A DNA stretch of 11,993 nucleotides from DAOVDI01 sp965373045 (GTDB taxonomy: Bacteria > Acidobacteriota > Aminicenantia > Aminicenantales > Aminicenantaceae), in assembly GCA_965373045.1 (NCBI GenBank), contig CBDVEQ010000073.1, positions 1 to 11,993 of the forward strand, read 5' to 3'. Position numbers and translations under genes: made by a program. Below are positions 1 to 6,660 of the stretch, one piece after another (the first letter of the stretch is position 1; every line of letters begins with the position of its first letter). The notes below the pieces were generated by a model. The model saw only the letters and a program-made list of their open reading frames with translations, did not search any database and was not told where the DNA came from.

Positions 1-2
1 AA

Positions 3-386
3 AGGAATGTCTATATTGCTAATACTTTTCAAGACAAGATTGAAAAATGGGACAGGAGCGGGAAGCGAATTTGGTTAAATAAGCTGTTCCGGGGAAAAAA
101 AGTAAAAACAAAAAAGATCGCATCACATTTTTTGCCGACGAATATCATATATAAAGATATCGCTTTGGACAGTTCCGGCCGCATTTATGTACTTGGGGGA
201 CACTTTGCTAAGAACAGCAGCAGAGACATCTATGTATTAAGTCCTAAAGGAGAACATCTAACAACTTTTACGCTGCCTGAGTCCAGTCACTGTATTCATA
301 TAGATGAAAAGGATTTTTTGTATTCCCGGGCCAATGATGGTGTTACATTAAAAAAATATAAAATTCATTATGAATTTAATGATTAG
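3..386 (+). CDS. NHL / 6-bladed beta-propeller protein, 3' end only
   Basis: The reading frame is open from the left edge, so the true start lies outside the window; a TTG at 132 is internal and not a credible start. The first visible residues (VYIANTFQDKIEKWDRSGK) have the form of an NHL repeat, and a second blade follows (IALDSSGRIYVLGG, then DIYVLSPKGEHLTTF). The C-terminus ends in a lysine-rich strand before TAG at 384-386. Proteins of this kind are usually secreted or periplasmic beta-propellers that serve as binding scaffolds; the ligand cannot be read from this fragment. The stop lies 17 bases inside the next gene, so the two are probably translationally coupled. About two blades are visible. 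The NHL assignment is fairly secure and the cellular role is unknown. Confidence 0.75.
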   Translation, partial: RNVYIANTFQDKIEKWDRSGKRIWLNKLFRGKKVKTKKIASHFLPTNIIYKDIALDSSGRIYVLGGHFAKNSSRDIYVLSPKGEHLTTFTLPESSHCIHIDEKDFLYSRANDGVTLKKYKIHYEFND

Positions 387-855
387 ATCCTGTTGTGTGT
401 TTCTTCTTGTTTTAATATGCTGTCAGATGTTTATGGCTTCTGAACAGGATACAGGGGAATGTGATACCGGGCGTGTATTGTGTCTTATTATTTTCGATTT
501 TGATGATTTTTTCTGTTTTTCCTGTCTGGAGTCATTTCTTTATTTTATTCGATATATCCCTCATGATATCAGGAAGAAATCCTTCTGGGGGGTATTGGTG
601 TATGATTCTCCAGCGACAGACCTGGAGAAAAAATTGTCTTCCCGAATAGTGGGAAAAAAATTAAGGGGTTTTAAAGAGGCTAATCAGATCGATTTTCCTA
701 TTCTAATCGACCATGGATCCCATTTTAAACCGTTATGCCAGGAGGGGAGTGTTGTCTTTCTTTTTTCCAAAGAAAGGTATTTATTCCGGCATTATTATTT
801 TCCATTAAGCCAAAAACAAATGGATGAGATACTGTCCTTAATCAGAAGTCGATAG
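370..855 (+). CDS. Secreted thioredoxin-fold (TlpA/AhpC-like) protein
   Basis: The 161-residue product starts with a hydrophobic signal peptide (about residues 5-23) that is unusually rich in cysteine. It then shows the layout of a thioredoxin-like fold: a strand (LCLIIFDF), a CxxC motif CFSC at 49-52 before a helix, a central strand (WGVLVYDS), the element FPILID at 109-114, and a closing strand (VVFLFSKERYLF) with a C-terminal helix. I infer periplasmic thiol-disulfide exchange or a related redox-fold role. The usual cis-proline before the last strand pair is not evident (GSVVFLF), so activity may be atypical. ATG at 370 overlaps the upstream propeller gene; a second ATG at 379 is an alternative start, and neither has a strong ribosome binding site, which fits coupling. 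The stop codon lies inside a 10-base repeat. Confidence 0.65.
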   Translation: MNLMIRSCCVFLLVLICCQMFMASEQDTGECDTGRVLCLIIFDFDDFFCFSCLESFLYFIRYIPHDIRKKSFWGVLVYDSPATDLEKKLSSRIVGKKLRGFKEANQIDFPILIDHGSHFKPLCQEGSVVFLFSKERYLFRHYYFPLSQKQMDEILSLIRSR

Positions 856-866
856 AAGTCGTTGAA
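842..866 (+). repeat. 10-base repeat family C, copy 1
   Basis: About two and a half units of a 10-base motif close to TCTATAGAAG: TCAGAAG, TCGATAGAAG (849-858) and TCGTTGAA. The stop codon TAG (853-855) of the thioredoxin-like gene occupies bases 5-7 of the middle unit. The same family recurs at 6264-6288 and 8491-8550. Confidence 0.6.
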
Positions 867-881
867 TTCAAGAATAGTTTG

Positions 882-901
882 TTGAGTTTACATGAACTCA
901 A
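882..901. other. Short inverted repeat
   Basis: TTGAGTT (882-888) and AACTCAA (895-901) are perfect inverted copies around a 6-base loop. There is no T-run behind it, so it is not a convincing terminator. It could stabilise the 3' end of the thioredoxin-like gene's mRNA, or it may be part of the repeat block. Confidence 0.35.
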
Positions 902-905
902 AGAG

Positions 906-933
906 CTGGATTCCCGCTTTCGCGGGAATGACG
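906..933 (+). repeat. Palindromic repeat family A, copy 1
   Basis: CTGG, then a perfect 8-base stem ATTCCCGC / GCGGGAAT (910-917 and 922-929) with loop TTTC, then GACG. Two more copies lie at 8629-8656 and 9679-9706. The compact GC-rich stem, fixed flanks and placement only between genes are typical of REP-like intergenic palindromes. Confidence 0.75.
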
Positions 934-978
934 TCTTACTTTCACCTTTTCTCGCGTTTCTCGCGGGCGGTAGCCGGC

Positions 979-1029
979 TGGGCTAAGCTGCTTTGGGCTT
1001 TGGGCCTCTTTTGCATTGGCCTTTGGCCT
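979..1029 (-). repeat. Dispersed repeat family B, copy 1 (inverted)
   Basis: This 51-base segment, read on the minus strand, matches 9531-9581 at 48 of 51 positions by hand alignment; a shorter 27-base copy at 8587-8613 differs from it at one base. Its right end contains GGCC-TTT-GGCC followed by TATTTTTTT, a weak hairpin plus T-run that could end transcription of the upstream gene pair. Just before it, TTTCTCGCG occurs twice in tandem (948-956, 957-965). Confidence 0.75.
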
Positions 1030-1045
1030 ATTTTTTTGTTATATT
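1016..1045 (+). promoter_or_regulatory. Candidate promoter of tRNA-Arg
   Basis: TTGGCC (1016-1021) and TATATT (1040-1045) are separated by 18 bases and lie about 18 bases upstream of the tRNA 5' end, as expected for a sigma-70 promoter with a short leader. The -35 box falls inside repeat B copy 1. The match is modest. Confidence 0.4.
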
Positions 1046-1062
1046 GAATTATCTTTTCCGGT

Positions 1063-1138
1063 GCGCCTGTAGCTCAGGGGATAGAGCGCCGGTCTCCGGA
1101 ACCGGAAGTCGCAGGTTCGAATCCTGCTAGGCGCGCCA
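1063..1138 (+). tRNA. tRNA-Arg (anticodon CCG)
   Basis: The 76-base sequence folds into a full cloverleaf. The acceptor stem is GCGCCTG (1063-1069) with TAGGCGC (1128-1134). The D stem is GCTC/GAGC with an AGGGGATA loop. The anticodon stem CCGGT/ACCGG encloses loop CTCCGGA, giving anticodon CCG at 1096-1098, which reads the arginine codon CGG. The T arm is GCAGG-TTCGAAT-CCTGC. Discriminator G is followed by an encoded CCA (1136-1138). The 3' end is only 16 bases from the stop codon of the convergent FHA gene, with no obvious terminator between them. Confidence 0.97.
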
Positions 1139-1154
1139 TTCTTTGTAAATCGTT

Positions 1155-1907
1155 CTATTTTCCAAGAATCAGTTTTGTTGAACCGATCGTGATTTCATCT
1201 CCAGAATATAGGTATTGTTCGATTATCCGGTTGCCGTTAACAAAGGTGCCATTCGCACTCCCTGAATCCCTCAGAAGATATCCCTTCTGTGTGATAGAGA
1301 TTTCCGCATGGTTGCCAGATACATTGGAGTCGTTTATCACAATGTTACTGCTGTGACTTCGTCCTATTGTGGCCTGAGAGCTTGTTATGGGAACACTTTT
1401 TGTTCCCCCGTCGCTGTAAGTGATGTGTAAAGTAGCATATGTCCTGGGAATAGTAGATCTTGCAGGCGCTGATGTCCGACGCATATTAGTAACAAGAATT
1501 CCCACAAGAAGACCAATACAGCCGAGTCCCAGGAATATCCCGATGATAAACAGCCAGTTGGTTTCAGAGTAAGTGGATGTGACAATACCGCCACCACCTC
1601 CTCCAACTCCGGTTGTGACGTGAGTGAAGACTTTGGCCAGATCCTGGGCTTTGTCCACGGGATAGTATTTTCCACCCCCTGAAGTTGCAACTTTAGAGAG
1701 CTGGTCCTCTGCAGTGGACCCTTTAGATATTTCCAGGCCAATGACATCTACAGATATATCTATCGGGTTTGAGACAGGCTTCATCTGAGCCACTCTCTTA
1801 TCAAACTGCTCTATTTCATCTAACTCATTTTTATTGGATTGGGCAAGTGCTAAAAAACAAAAAGCAAAAAATAGAATGAAAAATATGAGGCTAGTCTTTT
1901 TTGTCAT
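1155..1907 (-). CDS. Membrane protein: C-terminal part of a vWA fold plus FHA domain
   Basis: The 250-residue product has a signal peptide (about 1-22), then a segment (about 49-97: DISVDVIGLEIS, QLSKVATSGGGKYYPVDKA, DLAKVF) that looks like the last strand and helix of a von Willebrand factor A domain. A poly-glycine linker (102-107) and one transmembrane helix (about 117-140, followed by NMRR) come next. The C-terminus is a complete FHA domain (about 158-250) with its hallmark residues: GRS at 182-184, SGNH at 197-200 and NGT at 219-221. FHA domains bind phosphothreonine peptides and here would face the cytoplasm. No Ser/Thr kinase is in the window. The vWA part lacks the metal-site (MIDAS) half, which is found at the end of the upstream gene. 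The start is supported by AAGGAAGG at 1914-1921, and the gene begins 15 bases after the upstream stop in the same operon. Confidence 0.8.
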   Translation of the reverse strand: MTKKTSLIFFILFFAFCFLALAQSNKNELDEIEQFDKRVAQMKPVSNPIDISVDVIGLEISKGSTAEDQLSKVATSGGGKYYPVDKAQDLAKVFTHVTTGVGGGGGGIVTSTYSETNWLFIIGIFLGLGCIGLLVGILVTNMRRTSAPARSTIPRTYATLHITYSDGGTKSVPITSSQATIGRSHSSNIVINDSNVSGNHAEISITQKGYLLRDSGSANGTFVNGNRIIEQYLYSGDEITIGSTKLILGK

Positions 1908-1913
1908 GACAGA

Positions 1914-1921
1914 CCTTCCTT
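1914..1921 (-). promoter_or_regulatory. Ribosome binding site of the FHA gene
   Basis: AAGGAAGG on the minus strand lies 6 bases upstream of ATG (1905-1907). It shows that the FHA gene is initiated independently even though it is in the same frame as the upstream gene, behind tandem stops TGA TAA. Confidence 0.7.
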
Positions 1922-1922
1922 A

Positions 1923-3953
1923 TCAGTTGTGTTTCAGATCAAAGTAGATCTTTTTTGTGGAGATAGATTCTGCAGCATCCACCGGGTTTCCGCTGCAGCT
2001 CTCGCCTCCATCACTCAGCAGAATTATTCTTCCTTTTTTCCCCCGCGAAGATTTTCGCAGGTAATTCGAAGCGACTTTCAATGAATAGGCGATCGGTGTT
2101 CCGCCAGCTGCGCTGAAATTCAATTTTTTTGTGATTTGAGTCGGATCACAAGTAAAGCTCTGTAAAAGTGTACAGTTTCCGCAGTCAAAAAAGGCATATA
2201 AAGCCCATTCCTCTTTATCAGAAATGCTCTGGTATTTTGACAGCGCTGCTCGTACAGCTGCTTGAGCAGCAGCAAGTTTGGATCCCCTCATACTTCCTGA
2301 AGCATCAATAACAAAAACAGTAGAAGTTTCGAGTTTTTCCGGAGGGAGAGTCAAGGATGTCTCACTCTCCATGTATTTTTCGTCTTCCTGTGCTGGGTCT
2401 GCTTTATCACCGAGGTATTTGATGTTGATATTGTGCTGATCCTGATCGGTTTCCTTCCAGCCTTTTATCGTTTCCCCTCCTGAAAGTGTCTTCTGATGTT
2501 CGAGAACAACTGAACCAGTCAAGAAACTTCCTCCATCAGCAGTAAAATGGACATCTCCCATACTGACCGGGTTTCCCTTGTCGTCTTTGACTTTTACTTC
2601 CAGCTTCCAGAGTTTTTCTGTTTTGTCGACAAGAGAAGGAATAACTTCGACACTTGTGGGGATCAGGATCTTTATTTTGTTTTCAAAAAAGATGTGCCCT
2701 GAATCTGGAGTGTTTATGAATTTTCCTGTTGCCTCGATCAAAACCTTTGTGTTTTTATCCGTATCTTCGATCTCCCAGACATCAGCGATCTCTAGTTTGC
2801 CTCTGGCTGGCAGGCCTTTGATAGAGTGAAAGGAAGGGCCCTTTAAAGTTCCCTTCCCTTCAAGGGTAACTTTGATCTCAATGTCTGTTGCTGCTTCGTC
2901 GTCCTCGACATTTTCTATTTTGACCACCAGCTTGTTCGTCTGATTCTGTGGATCCGGTTTGACGGAAAAATCCAGCCTGAGAGCGCTGAATGAGGCCCTC
3001 CATACTGTAAAAACGTTTGTAATGGCATGGTCGTAAGCATTGCTGACTTCTTTATTTGCAAAAAAACCCCACCAGGATTTTTGATTCTGGTTGGTGTACA
3101 TTGCGATCCGCTTGGTGAAATTTATGACATTGAGAGGATTTCCGTTTCCATTTATCTGCTGTTGCTGCCAGAAACCGTCGGCATATCCCTTAAGAGTATG
3201 GGCGGATGTGACAAAAGTCGGGCCGTAATTGGCCTCCCACTTGATATGTGTGGACGTTTTATCTGCAATGATCCATCCATCCCAGTACCATGGATCGAAC
3301 CAATCAGCATCCTTATTGGTCTTGTAATAATCGGCCCATTTTTTAAGTTCATCCATCCAATCTTCAGGTCCCTTGCCTGTAGGTCCTACGATATTTTCAT
3401 CAAGTATACCGTCGCCTGACTTGATTTTATCAAGGGCATCAGAGGCCGGCATTCCATTGATATGGTAGGGGACACTCATATCTGCGACAAAATGAGCGAG
3501 ATAAGCTGCATTATGGGCAGGAGCTGTTCCTCGTGTCGGATCAACATAGAGGCGGTTGGAAAATTCCATATGTTTTTTTAAAACAGCATAAAATTCTCCT
3601 GTTGTTTTTGGAGCTTTGCCCTTTTTTGTTCGTGGGTTGTAATAATGCCAGTCGAAATTGGAGTTTCCATGAGAATCAGGGCCGGGTCCACTCATAAAAC
3701 CGCCTGCGAATAAATTGCTAACCCAGAAAACTCCCTCGTGTTTGAGGATATTGTCCAGGGAAGGGAAATTACTTCCTTTAAATGCCGGGTCGCCGCTCAA
3801 TTTTTTATAGGCTTCTCGGAGAATATACATATGCGATTGAGCGCCGGTTAGAGCTCCCCATCCTGATGCAGTGCTCTGTGCCAAGAAAATCAGGCTGGCG
3901 GCAAGGAATGTGAAATAAAAATACCTCTTAATCCTGGAGCTCGTGATTTTCAC
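1923..3953 (-). CDS. Secreted zinc phospholipase C/S1-P1-like protein with Ig-like and vWA domains
   Basis: The 676-residue product has a signal peptide of about 31 residues, then four parts. Residues 32-325 resemble zinc-dependent phospholipase C/S1-P1 nuclease: a Trp (W32) near the predicted mature N-terminus, H41, DSH at 93-95, FDWHYYNP at 100-107, HFVADMSVPYH at 154-164 and a later glutamate (E240), the pattern of a tri-zinc site. Residues about 330-430 and 435-535 look like beta-sandwich (Ig/invasin-like) modules. Residues 545-676 are the start of a vWA domain with MIDAS residues DASGS (550-554), T619 and D648. The vWA fold stops after its fourth strand and next helix; the missing end is encoded by the next gene. 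The start is GTG at 3953, set by a strong AAGGAGG. Domain identities are inferred from motifs; the substrate (phospholipid or nucleic acid) is unknown. Confidence 0.75.
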   Translation of the reverse strand: MKITSSRIKRYFYFTFLAASLIFLAQSTASGWGALTGAQSHMYILREAYKKLSGDPAFKGSNFPSLDNILKHEGVFWVSNLFAGGFMSGPGPDSHGNSNFDWHYYNPRTKKGKAPKTTGEFYAVLKKHMEFSNRLYVDPTRGTAPAHNAAYLAHFVADMSVPYHINGMPASDALDKIKSGDGILDENIVGPTGKGPEDWMDELKKWADYYKTNKDADWFDPWYWDGWIIADKTSTHIKWEANYGPTFVTSAHTLKGYADGFWQQQQINGNGNPLNVINFTKRIAMYTNQNQKSWWGFFANKEVSNAYDHAITNVFTVWRASFSALRLDFSVKPDPQNQTNKLVVKIENVEDDEAATDIEIKVTLEGKGTLKGPSFHSIKGLPARGKLEIADVWEIEDTDKNTKVLIEATGKFINTPDSGHIFFENKIKILIPTSVEVIPSLVDKTEKLWKLEVKVKDDKGNPVSMGDVHFTADGGSFLTGSVVLEHQKTLSGGETIKGWKETDQDQHNINIKYLGDKADPAQEDEKYMESETSLTLPPEKLETSTVFVIDASGSMRGSKLAAAQAAVRAALSKYQSISDKEEWALYAFFDCGNCTLLQSFTCDPTQITKKLNFSAAGGTPIAYSLKVASNYLRKSSRGKKGRIILLSDGGESCSGNPVDAAESISTKKIYFDLKHN

Positions 3954-3962
3954 TTTTCTGCC

Positions 3963-3970
3963 ACCTCCTT
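3963..3970 (-). promoter_or_regulatory. Ribosome binding site fixing a GTG start
   Basis: AAGGAGGT on the minus strand lies 9 bases upstream of GTG (3951-3953). It is the only strong Shine-Dalgarno sequence near this gene start and supports GTG initiation. Confidence 0.7.
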
Positions 3971-4006
3971 ATTTGAATTTTTCCCTTTAAACAGTGTAAT
4001 TGTACT

Positions 4007-4033
4007 TTTATATATTACATATCATAAAAACAA
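4007..4033 (-). promoter_or_regulatory. Possible promoter of the PLC-vWA / FHA operon
   Basis: On the minus strand TTGTTT (4028-4033) and TATAAA (4007-4012) are separated by 15 bases in a very AT-rich stretch. The spacing is shorter than ideal, so this is only the best of several weak candidates. Confidence 0.25.
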
Positions 4034-4088
4034 AAATAGATAAATATCCCTTAACATATATAAATGATTTTATGACCTTGGTTATTCA

Positions 4089-4117
4089 TTGAACTGGGTA
4101 TTGTTATATGCTATAAG
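4089..4117 (+). promoter_or_regulatory. Sigma-70-type promoter of the DUF5916 gene
   Basis: TTGAAC (4089-4094), a 17-base spacer and TATAAG (4112-4117), with TG one base before the -10 (extended -10 form). Transcription would start near 4124, leaving a leader of roughly 47 bases. Confidence 0.65.
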
Positions 4118-4170
4118 TCAGGTCAAATTAGAATTGGATCGATATTAATACAATACGAGAAACAGCCAAT

Positions 4171-6237
4171 ATGAGAAAAGTAGCAGGAATCTCAGAGTTT
4201 AGCTTCCGGCAATTATGGGTTCCATTTCTATTATTGATGATATTCTTTTATCCGCTACTTGCGTTTTCAGAAGTAAAACAGGTCAAAGCAGGGAAAATAA
4301 GCAGTACCATCCAAATCGACGGTCTGTTTAATGAAAAGGAGTGGAGATCTGCGCCTGAGGCAACAGATTTTGTTCAACTGGAACCAACAAAGGGTGAAAG
4401 TGCCGCTTTTCTAACTGTAGTTAAGCTCCTTTATGACAGCCGCTATCTTTATATTGGTTTTACATGTCATGATGATGAACCGGATAAAATTGCAGCCAGT
4501 GTCACCAAGAGAGACGCTGAGATCAGAGCCGATGATTCTATCTATGTGCTGCTGGATACTTTTCATGACAGACGGAGCTGTTATTTTTTCGGGACCAATC
4601 TCTTGGGGACGCAATTCGATGGGCGGATTATAGATAACGGACGGACACAAGACAGTACCTGGGATGGAATTTGGAGATCAGCCGGGCAAAAAACTGATTC
4701 AGGCTGGAATGTTGAGATCGCAGTGGATCTGAGCAGCATTAAATTTCAGCCGGGTAAGGATAGAACCTGGGGGATCAATTTTGGCCGCGTTGTTCCCCGT
4801 TCAATGGAGACTTCCTTTTGGGCAGGCCCCCTGGAGTCCGCTTATAAGGTTTCTCAATACGGGGATCTGAGAGGGCTTGATCTGGAAAGATCCATGAAAA
4901 AAACTCAGATAATCCCTTATATCATAGCGAAAGTCGAAAAAGATCAAAGAACAGAAGCGGATGCGGGAGTGGATATCCGCTATGCGTTTTCGCAGGCCGT
5001 ATCGGGAAATCTGGCAATAAATCCGGACTTTGCGACGGTGGAAGCAGACCAGGAACAGATCAATCTGACCCGTTTTGAACTCCGCCTTCCAGAAAAGAGA
5101 AATTTTTTTCTTGAGGGAGCAGAAATATACAGTCAGCGGATAAGGCTGTTTTATTCAAGGAGGATCTCTGATATCCATGGAGGGGCAAAGATATATGGAA
5201 AGACCGGCGGCTTTGAATTTTCTGCCATGAGCGTACAGGCCAAAAAGGACGATATGCTGGGAATGGATTCAGCTAATTTTACTGTTTTCCGGTTGAAACG
5301 GGATATAATGAAATCCTCGAACATCGGTTTTATTCTTGCCAATAAGCTGGTCAACGGGAAAAACAGAGGGACCGTAGGGATCGATACCGCTCTTTATTTT
5401 TCTAATACTTTCAAATTTACGGGTCAGTTTGCAGTCAGTTATGGTGATTTCAAAAAAAGCAACCTGGCGTTCTTTCTGCGGCCCAGCTATGATTCATCGA
5501 CATTTCACATCCATCTGCGTTACACACATTTAGGAGAATATTTTGCTGACAATGCCAATGAAGTCGGATTTATCAGAGATGATAACCGGCATGAACTGGA
5601 TTCTGCGATTTCGAAAACCTTCTGGCTCAAGAAATGGGGATTTGATCGGATCAACTATGAGTCAAATTACAATATCTACTGGGGATTGGATGGAACGCTG
5701 CGCAGTTGGAAAATTGACGAAGAATTATCATTTGATCTTCAGAATAAATTTTCTTTCCAGGTGGAACATCAGCAAGAGTTTAAACTTTATGAAAAAAAGT
5801 TCCGTAATAATCGAACCGTTTTTGAGCTCGGATATAACAAGAGGGAGTGGCAGTCTGCAGAAGTCTCATACAGTTTTGGCCGCACCTTTGACCTGGATTT
5901 TTTTCTTTACGAAGCAACTATCAATTATAAACTGACGCAGGACTTTTCTCTTTCCTACGATCTGACACACATTAAATATGATCCAGACCCAGGTGATAGA
6001 ATGACCTGGATCCATGTTATTCGGGCCACGAATTATTTCACAAAGGACCTTTTTATTAAGGTGTTTTATCAGATCAATTCGGCAATTGATAAAAAAAATA
6101 TCCAGATTCTATTTATCTACCGCTTTCAGCCGCCCTTTGGATTTATTCAACTGGCTTATCAGAAGGGCACAGCCCGGTTCGGCGAAAAGGGAGCACAGGG
6201 GCATACATTATTTTTGAAACTGACATACATATTTTAA
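4171..6237 (+). CDS. DUF5916 family outer-membrane protein with CBM9-like domain
   Basis: The 688-residue product has a signal peptide (about 1-33). Residues about 45-235 form a carbohydrate-binding family 9-like beta-sandwich (IQIDGLFNEKEWRSAPEATDF; LYDSRYLYIGFTCHDDEP; DDSIYVLLDT; WNVEIAVDLSSIKF). From about 245 to the end are alternating amphipathic strands of an outer-membrane beta-barrel, including the family signature LPEKRNFFLEGAEIY. The chain ends in an aromatic strand (LFLKLTYIF), as expected for a BAM-inserted barrel. By family knowledge these are surface proteins, possibly involved in glycan or polymer handling, but no substrate is established. Length is at the lower end for the family. 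A good promoter lies upstream, but the start ATG has only a weak ribosome binding site. The gene is divergent from the PLC-vWA operon and shares its 217-base spacer. Confidence 0.85.
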   Translation: MRKVAGISEFSFRQLWVPFLLLMIFFYPLLAFSEVKQVKAGKISSTIQIDGLFNEKEWRSAPEATDFVQLEPTKGESAAFLTVVKLLYDSRYLYIGFTCHDDEPDKIAASVTKRDAEIRADDSIYVLLDTFHDRRSCYFFGTNLLGTQFDGRIIDNGRTQDSTWDGIWRSAGQKTDSGWNVEIAVDLSSIKFQPGKDRTWGINFGRVVPRSMETSFWAGPLESAYKVSQYGDLRGLDLERSMKKTQIIPYIIAKVEKDQRTEADAGVDIRYAFSQAVSGNLAINPDFATVEADQEQINLTRFELRLPEKRNFFLEGAEIYSQRIRLFYSRRISDIHGGAKIYGKTGGFEFSAMSVQAKKDDMLGMDSANFTVFRLKRDIMKSSNIGFILANKLVNGKNRGTVGIDTALYFSNTFKFTGQFAVSYGDFKKSNLAFFLRPSYDSSTFHIHLRYTHLGEYFADNANEVGFIRDDNRHELDSAISKTFWLKKWGFDRINYESNYNIYWGLDGTLRSWKIDEELSFDLQNKFSFQVEHQQEFKLYEKKFRNNRTVFELGYNKREWQSAEVSYSFGRTFDLDFFLYEATINYKLTQDFSLSYDLTHIKYDPDPGDRMTWIHVIRATNYFTKDLFIKVFYQINSAIDKKNIQILFIYRFQPPFGFIQLAYQKGTARFGEKGAQGHTLFLKLTYIF

Positions 6238-6239
6238 GA

Positions 6240-6288
6240 AGGCCAGAGGCCAAAAGTGAAAGGGCATAGGAGTCTGTAGAAGTCTATT
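6240..6288 (+). repeat. Degenerate repeat B fragment plus repeat C copy 2
   Basis: AGGCCAGAGGCCAA (6240-6253) differs by one base from the end of repeat B. It is followed by 10-base units of family C: CATAGGAG, TCTGTAGAAG (6273-6282) and TCTATT. The block starts three bases after the DUF5916 stop codon. Confidence 0.5.
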
Positions 6289-6404
6289 CACACATTAATC
6301 CTTGTGAAGATGGAATGGAGTGATTATAATCTGACCTTAATTATTCAGGGTTAATGATTTTATCAGGAAATAAATGAAAATGTTCTATTAGCCTGGATTA
6401 TTCA

Positions 6405-6503
6405 CGGGTCGAGATTGGTGCAGATGCAAGGCATGGCGGGTGAAGCTGTGGTTATCCACCGCAAACCCGTCATAACGCAGCAGATGTGCCGAGATTCGGC
6501 CCG
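6405..6503. repeat. Long imperfect hairpin element
   Basis: The 99-base segment folds back on itself around loop TTAT (6452-6455). Paired blocks run from CGGGTCGA (6405-6412) with TCGGCCCG (6496-6503) at the base, through GGTGCA with TGTGCC and ATGGCGGGT with ACCCGTCAT, to GTGG with CCAC at the tip, with several G-U pairs and small bulges. It is GC-rich against AT-rich flanks. It could be a small non-autonomous mobile or REP-like element, or a structured RNA; neither is proven. Confidence 0.55.
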
Positions 6504-6513
6504 CCTGAAAGGG

Positions 6514-6642
6514 AAAAAATGCCGATAATAAAATTGAGATCTTACAGAAATGTTACAGAACAAAGTTATGGCGGAAATAGTTCGGATAAAAAGCCTAACT
6601 GGATTATATATAAGAAGTTATGTTAGGCTATCGGCAGTTTTT
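6514..6642. repeat. Nested inverted repeats upstream of transketolase
   Basis: An outer pair, AAAAAATGCCGATA (6514-6527) and TATCGGCAGTTTTT (6629-6642), is complementary apart from one base. An inner perfect pair, AGCCTAAC (6592-6599) and GTTAGGCT (6622-6629), directly abuts the right outer arm. Together they could form a cruciform or RNA structure ending in a T-run at 6638-6642, just ahead of the transketolase start. A terminator, attenuator or operator role is possible but not shown. Confidence 0.45.
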
Positions 6643-6660
6643 ATGAATAAAGCATGCTAA

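Noticed and set aside
1063..1138. tRNA-Arg as an integration site of a mobile island
   Set aside because: No integrase and no duplicated tRNA 3' end are seen in the window.
1950..1956. A slippery heptamer A AAA AAG in frame near the end of the PLC-vWA gene (minus strand)
   Set aside because: A -1 shift here adds only Asp-Leu-Leu and then meets TGA, and a +1 shift also stops quickly. Neither leads into the FHA gene, which is in the zero frame behind TGA TAA.
6593..6628. GCCTAAC ... GTTAGGC matches the outer core motifs of an integron attC site
   Set aside because: The whole interval is only 36 bases, shorter than a functional attC, with no inner L boxes, no cassette gene and no integrase in the window.
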